DNA of 9,718 bases from Lutibacter sp. (GTDB taxonomy: Bacteria; Bacteroidota; Bacteroidia; Flavobacteriales; Flavobacteriaceae). The translations under genes were made by a program, and so were the position numbers. Positions 5,170 through 9,718 of this stretch are shown piece by piece (within the stretch, counting starts at the first letter, position 1; the number at the start of each line of letters is the position of its first letter). The notes beneath the pieces were generated by a model. That model worked only from the letters and a program-made list of their open reading frames with translations. It was not told where the DNA came from and made no database searches. The stretch lies in the NCBI GenBank assembly GCA_030599055.1, contig JAUVOS010000090.1, forward strand, positions 1 to 9,718. Reading direction: 5' to 3'.

Positions 5170-7020
5170 ATGGCAAAAATCAGTCAATATACCGAAGATA
5201 ATATACGATCTCTAGATTGGAAGGAGCATATCCGTATGCGTCCGGGCATGTATATTGGTAAATTGGGCGATGGGTCGTCTTCCGATGATGGTATTTACAT
5301 TTTAATTAAAGAAGTCTTAGATAATTCAGTTGATGAATTCGTGATGGGTGCAGGGAAAACAATTGAAATTTTGGTAAAAGAAAATAGAGTCTCAATAAGA
5401 GATTACGGACGTGGAATTCCATTAGGAAAAGTGGTAGATGTTGTTTCCAAAATGAATACAGGTGGAAAATATGATTCGCGTGCTTTTAAAAAATCGGTAG
5501 GTTTAAATGGAGTAGGTATCAAAGCTGTTAATGCACTCTCAGGATATTTTAAGGTGCAATCGATAAGAGATGATCAAACAAAAATTGCCGAATTTGAATT
5601 GGGAAATCTAATATCTGATGAACCAAATTTAGCTTCTACACTTCGAAAAGGAACCAAAATAACCTTTGTTCCTGACACAGGAATCTTTAAAAAATTCATC
5701 TATAGAAGCGAGTATGTCGAAAAGATGATAAAAAACTATGTTTATCTCAACAAAGGATTAACCATAGTTTTTAACGGTGAAAAATATAGTTCTGAAAATG
5801 GTTTAAAGGATTTGTTAGAAGAACAAATTAATAAAGAATCCATGCAGTATCCTATCATCCATTTGCACGATGAAGATATTGAAGTGGCTATCACACACAG
5901 TAAAGCGCAGTATAGTGAAGATTATCATTCCTTTGTAAATGGGCAACATACAACACAAGGAGGAACACATCAAAATGCTTTTAGAGCAGCACTTGTAAAA
6001 ACAATTCGAGATTTTTTTGGAAAGAACTATGATGCCTCAGATATCCGAAAATCTATTGTTTCGGCGATAAGTATCAAGGTAATGGAACCCATTTTTGAAA
6101 GTCAGACAAAAACAAAGTTGGGTTCAACTGAAATGGGAGGCGGTTTGCCCAGCGTAAATGTTTTTATAAATGACTTTATACGAACAAAACTAGATAATTA
6201 CTTACACAAAAATCCCGATACAGCAGCAAGCATTCAACGAAAAATTGTGCAAGCTGAAAGAGAACGTAAAGACCTTTCGGGAATCCGAAAATTGGCACGC
6301 GAAAGAGCCAAAAAAGTAAGCTTGCACAATAAAAAATTACGCGATTGTCGGGTGCATTTGGGAGATATGAAAAAGGAAGAACGGCTTAATAGTACCTTGT
6401 TTATCACCGAGGGAGATTCGGCAAGTGGATCGATAACCAAGTCTCGTAATGTAAAGACACAAGCAGTTTTTAGTTTACGTGGGAAACCATTGAATTCCTA
6501 TGGTAAAACAAAAAAAATAGTGTATGAAAATGAAGAGTTTAATCTATTACAAGCAGCCCTAAATATTGAAGATGGTATCGAAAACCTTAGATATAATAAT
6601 ATCGTAATAGCAACTGATGCCGATGTTGATGGTATGCATATTCGCTTATTATTAATAACCTTCTTTTTACAATTTTTTCCCGAACTGATTAAAGAGGGAC
6701 ACCTTTATATTTTAGAAACACCTTTATTTAGAGTGCGTGATAAAAAAGATACTTTTTATTGCTATTCTGAAAGCGAAAAACAAACAGCCATTAAAAAGTT
6801 AAGAGGAAAGCCGGAGATAACACGCTTTAAAGGATTAGGTGAAATTTCACCAGATGAATTCAAATATTTTATAGGAGAAGATATACGTTTAGAACCTGTA
6901 ATGCTCGATAAAACTATGAGTATTGATGAAATGTTAGAATTTTATATGGGAAAAAACACACCCGAAAGACAAGGATTTATTATTGATAATTTAAAAGTAG
7001 AATTGGATTTGATAGAATGA
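5170..7020 (+). CDS. parE: DNA topoisomerase IV subunit B (ParE)
   Basis: ParE is the ATPase subunit of topoisomerase IV, which with ParC unlinks replicated chromosomes and relaxes supercoils. The 616-residue product has a GHKL ATPase domain with KEVLDNSVDEF (E48 as general base, N52 for Mg), RDYGRGIP (78-84) and the lid GLNGVGIKAVNA (111-122). The transducer follows, with Q312-T-K314 as the lysine that contacts ATP phosphate. The TOPRIM domain has FITEGDSASG (E414), ATDADVDGMH (D483, D485) and RFKGLGE (552-558). A start at GTG 5158 would add MIIV; ATG 5170 gives MAKISQYTEDNIRSLDWKEH, the normal family beginning, so I chose it. Length and the adjacent parC favour topoisomerase IV over GyrB. 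At the position of E. coli GyrB K447 it has R437 (SLRGKPLN), which I believe is usual for this lineage. Probably co-transcribed with parC, 95 bp downstream. Confidence 0.97.
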   Translation: MAKISQYTEDNIRSLDWKEHIRMRPGMYIGKLGDGSSSDDGIYILIKEVLDNSVDEFVMGAGKTIEILVKENRVSIRDYGRGIPLGKVVDVVSKMNTGGKYDSRAFKKSVGLNGVGIKAVNALSGYFKVQSIRDDQTKIAEFELGNLISDEPNLASTLRKGTKITFVPDTGIFKKFIYRSEYVEKMIKNYVYLNKGLTIVFNGEKYSSENGLKDLLEEQINKESMQYPIIHLHDEDIEVAITHSKAQYSEDYHSFVNGQHTTQGGTHQNAFRAALVKTIRDFFGKNYDASDIRKSIVSAISIKVMEPIFESQTKTKLGSTEMGGGLPSVNVFINDFIRTKLDNYLHKNPDTAASIQRKIVQAERERKDLSGIRKLARERAKKVSLHNKKLRDCRVHLGDMKKEERLNSTLFITEGDSASGSITKSRNVKTQAVFSLRGKPLNSYGKTKKIVYENEEFNLLQAALNIEDGIENLRYNNIVIATDADVDGMHIRLLLITFFLQFFPELIKEGHLYILETPLFRVRDKKDTFYCYSESEKQTAIKKLRGKPEITRFKGLGEISPDEFKYFIGEDIRLEPVMLDKTMSIDEMLEFYMGKNTPERQGFIIDNLKVELDLIE

Positions 7021-7060
7021 GATAATGATAGAATAAAAAAAAATGTAACTAGGTAGTGAA

Positions 7061-7090
7061 TCTTATGTGCTCTTATATGCCTTATGTGGT
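7061..7090. repeat. Three tandem 10-mers in the parE-parC gap
   Basis: TCTTATGTGC (7061-7070), TCTTATATGC (7071-7080) and CTTATGTGGT (7081-7090) are consecutive, similar ten-base units. I recall CTTATGTGCCTTATGTGG-like spacers between genes in Flavobacteriaceae. It sits inside a probable operon, 25 nt before the parC start, so it may be a passive dispersed repeat or may affect parC translation. No pairing partner is evident nearby. Confidence 0.55.
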
Positions 7091-7115
7091 TCAAAAAAAA
7101 TGAGACAATGATTAA

Positions 7116-9718
7116 ATGATAGAAGAAACCAACAACATACCACCAAACGAACAAAACCAATCACAAGAAACCCTGACCAAAGTAACGGGAATGTATAAAG
7201 AATGGTTCTTGGACTATGCTTCTTATGTCATATTAGAACGAGCAGTACCTGCGATAGATGATGGTTTTAAACCCGTACAACGTCGTATTATGCAGTCTAT
7301 GAAAGATTTAGATGACGGTCGTTATAACAAAGTGGCGAATTTGGTTGGGCATACCATGCAATATCATCCGCATGGCGATGCCAGTATTGCAGATGCTTTG
7401 GTTCAATTAGGGCAAAAAGAATTATTAATTGATACGCAAGGAAACTGGGGGAATATTCTAACCGGTGATAGAGCCGCCGCTCCGCGTTATATTGAAGCCC
7501 GATTATCAAAATTTGCTTCGGAAGTTGTTTTTAATCCGAAAACAACAGATTGGCAGGCTACCTATGATGGTAGAAGAAAAGAACCCATAGATTTACCCGT
7601 AAAATTCCCATTATTATTGGCACAAGGTGGAGAAGGAATAGCCGTCGGGCTTTCCACTAAAATCTTACCTCATAATTTTAATGAACTCATAGATGCTTCA
7701 ATAAAACACCTACGCGGTCGAAGTTTTACTTTAATACCTGATTTCCAAACAGGAGGTATTGCTGATGTATCTGATTATAAAGAAGGAATAAGAGGTGGAA
7801 AAGTCAGGGTACGTGTAAAAATTTCCCAATTAGATAAAAAAACTTTAATAATATCAGAATTACCTTATGGTATAACTACTTCAACCTTAATTGATAGTGT
7901 CTTAAAAGCAAATGAAAAGAAAAAGATAAAAATCAATAAAATTGAGGACAACACAGCTGCTGAAGTAGAAATTTTAATTCATTTACCCAACAATGTATCA
8001 CCCGACAAAACAATTGATGCGCTGTACGCATTTACCAATTGTGAAGTTTCCATTTCGCCTTTATGTTGTGTTATTGATGATAATAAACCTGTTTTTATCA
8101 CCGTAAAAGAAGTGTTAAAACGTTCAACCGATCACACAGTTGATCTCTTAAAAAGAGAACTTGAAATTCAGCTTGCTGAGTTACAAGAACAATGGCATTT
8201 TGCATCTTTAGAACGAATTTTTATTGAACAACGAATCTATCGAGATATAGAAGAAGAAGGAACATGGAAAGGAGTAATCAAGGCGATAGATAAAGGTCTA
8301 AAACCACATATAAAACATCTAAAAAGAGCCGTAACTGAAGAAGATATTATTCGCCTTACGGAAATTCGTATTAAGAAAATTTCTAAATTTGATATTGATA
8401 AAGCAAAGCAACTAATAGAAACGCTAGAGGAGAAAATTGCAAGTGTAAAGAAATATTTAGAAAATTTAATTGATTTTACAATTAACTATTTTAAAAACCT
8501 AAAAAAGAAATACGGAAAGGACAGAAAGCGTAAAACAGAGATACGTTTGTTTGATGATATTGTAGCGACAAAGGTTGTAATGAGAAATACTAAACTCTAT
8601 GTCAATAGAGAAGAGGGTTTTGTGGGCACTTCTCTACGTAAAGACGAGTTTGTTACAGATTGTGCAGATATTGATGATGTCATTGTTTTTAGAAATGATG
8701 GAAAAATGATTATCACCAAAGTCGATTCGAAAACTTTTGTAGGAAAAGATATAATCCATATTGCTATTTTTAAAAGGAATGATAAACGTACAGTTTATAA
8801 CATGATATATCGTGATGGTTTGCGAGGAGCCAGTTATATGAAACGCTTTTACGTATCGGGTATTACACGTGATAAAGAATATGATTTAACCAATGGAAAA
8901 ACAAATACAAAGCTTTGGTATTTTACAGCAAACCCGAATGGAGAAGCGGAGGTCATAACAATTTATCTGCGAGCTTTGGGCAAGATTAAAAAACTAAAAT
9001 GGGATATCGATTTTTCAAATTTGGCAATTAAATCAAGAGGAGCTAAAGGAAATACGGTTACAAAATATTCCATTAAGAAAATTGTATTAAAAGAAGAAGG
9101 AGTTTCTACATTAAAGCCTAGAAAAATATGGTTTGATGATGCAGTAATGCGTTTAAATATGGACGAAAGGGGAGAGCTTTTAGGAGAATTTAAACCAAAA
9201 GATCGCTTGTTAGTGATCAATCAACATGGAAATTTAAAAACAGCTATTCCTGAAATGACGATGCATTTTGACGAAGATTTGATTGTTTTAGAAAAGTGGG
9301 AACCCGAAAAACCAATTACACTTGTATATTTTGATGGACAAAGAGAAAGATATTACTTAAAAAGGTTTTTAATAGAAAATCCAAAAAAAATAGAAATTAT
9401 TTTATCAGATCACTCAAAATCGCAGTTAGAAATGGTTTCTACAGATTATAGACCTGTTCTGGAGATTGTTTTTAGTAAAAGAAATCAGGATTCTCTAACA
9501 ATTAATGCCGAAGAGTTTATTGAAGTAAAAGGAATTACAGCTTTGGGAAATTTATTAACAAAAGAAAAAATTAAGCTAGTAAATGCACTGGAACCTTTGG
9601 TTTATATAAAACCTGACATCGACGAAATAGAAGTTGATGAAGTAGTTATTTCTAATACAATTGAAGAAGTGGAAAAAACTCCTAAAAAGGCTGATACAGC
9701 TACACCTGAAATAGATGA
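7116..9718 (+). CDS. parC: DNA topoisomerase IV subunit A (ParC), 3' end beyond the window
   Basis: ParC is the DNA-cleaving subunit of topoisomerase IV, partner of ParE. It is open to the window end: 867 codons plus two bases are visible. The winged-helix domain carries YHPHGDASIADAL (83-95) and the catalytic R124-Y125 in RAAAPRYIEARL; Y125 attacks the DNA backbone. I175 in GEGIAVGLS corresponds to the DNA-intercalating isoleucine. A tower and coiled-coil region (about 250-460, with LLKRELEIQLAELQEQ near 345) forms the second gate. From about 470 a beta-pinwheel C-terminal domain follows; it has KSRGAKG near 638 in place of the intact GyrA box QRRGGKG, as expected for ParC rather than GyrA. 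The visible tail is acidic. ATG 7116 is the first possible start, since TAA precedes it directly in frame; there is no ribosome binding site. The QRDR position equal to E. coli GyrA S83 is A89, while the D87 equivalent is D93. Confidence 0.95.
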   Translation, partial: MIEETNNIPPNEQNQSQETLTKVTGMYKEWFLDYASYVILERAVPAIDDGFKPVQRRIMQSMKDLDDGRYNKVANLVGHTMQYHPHGDASIADALVQLGQKELLIDTQGNWGNILTGDRAAAPRYIEARLSKFASEVVFNPKTTDWQATYDGRRKEPIDLPVKFPLLLAQGGEGIAVGLSTKILPHNFNELIDASIKHLRGRSFTLIPDFQTGGIADVSDYKEGIRGGKVRVRVKISQLDKKTLIISELPYGITTSTLIDSVLKANEKKKIKINKIEDNTAAEVEILIHLPNNVSPDKTIDALYAFTNCEVSISPLCCVIDDNKPVFITVKEVLKRSTDHTVDLLKRELEIQLAELQEQWHFASLERIFIEQRIYRDIEEEGTWKGVIKAIDKGLKPHIKHLKRAVTEEDIIRLTEIRIKKISKFDIDKAKQLIETLEEKIASVKKYLENLIDFTINYFKNLKKKYGKDRKRKTEIRLFDDIVATKVVMRNTKLYVNREEGFVGTSLRKDEFVTDCADIDDVIVFRNDGKMIITKVDSKTFVGKDIIHIAIFKRNDKRTVYNMIYRDGLRGASYMKRFYVSGITRDKEYDLTNGKTNTKLWYFTANPNGEAEVITIYLRALGKIKKLKWDIDFSNLAIKSRGAKGNTVTKYSIKKIVLKEEGVSTLKPRKIWFDDAVMRLNMDERGELLGEFKPKDRLLVINQHGNLKTAIPEMTMHFDEDLIVLEKWEPEKPITLVYFDGQRERYYLKRFLIENPKKIEIILSDHSKSQLEMVSTDYRPVLEIVFSKRNQDSLTINAEEFIEVKGITALGNLLTKEKIKLVNALEPLVYIKPDIDEIEVDEVVISNTIEEVEKTPKKADTATPEID

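Noticed and set aside
5170..9718. gyrB-gyrA pair
   Set aside because: The short B subunit, the degenerate GyrA box (KSRGAKG), the HPHGDASI motif and the adjacent B-A gene order all fit topoisomerase IV of Bacteroidota better.

Overview
The window is AT-rich and reads as a chromosomal segment of a Bacteroidota bacterium, most likely a member of the Flavobacteriaceae. The evidence is the protein style (ParE and ParC of the Bacteroidota type, a secreted protein with a carboxypeptidase-regulatory-like N-terminal domain, and a tyrosine recombinase with an extra N-terminal module), the near absence of Shine-Dalgarno sequences, and TAnnTTTG-type -7 elements close to start codons. No rRNA, tRNA, CRISPR array or insertion sequence was seen.

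Layout. Positions 1-535 hold no convincing gene but do hold repeats: a long asymmetric imperfect palindrome (205-341), two diverged direct-repeat units about 130 bp apart (76-163 and 206-296), and an AT-rich dyad (505-531). Next comes a tyrosine recombinase on the minus strand (536-1645), whose 3' end faces this repeat zone. Its upstream region carries a candidate promoter overlapped by a 10-bp direct repeat. All remaining genes are on the plus strand: a small Cys4 putative zinc-binding protein (1783-2139), the ATPase YchF (2193-3287), a REP-like palindromic spacer (3318-3416), a secreted 500-residue protein starting at TTG (3535-5037), and the two topoisomerase IV subunits parE (5170-7020) and parC (7116 to the window end, incomplete).

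How the parts relate. ParE and ParC form the ATPase/TOPRIM and cleavage/wrapping subunits of one A2B2 enzyme that decatenates daughter chromosomes; they are adjacent and probably co-transcribed. YchF, the Cys4 protein and the secreted protein have no evident pathway link to it or to each other. The left third (recombinase plus structured non-coding DNA) is the accessory-looking part and the only place where a less ordinary system might sit. The recombinase lacks the IntI-specific insertion, so I do not call an integron. The adjacent hairpin-forming repeats nevertheless make a recombinase-target array that continues left of the window a testable idea.
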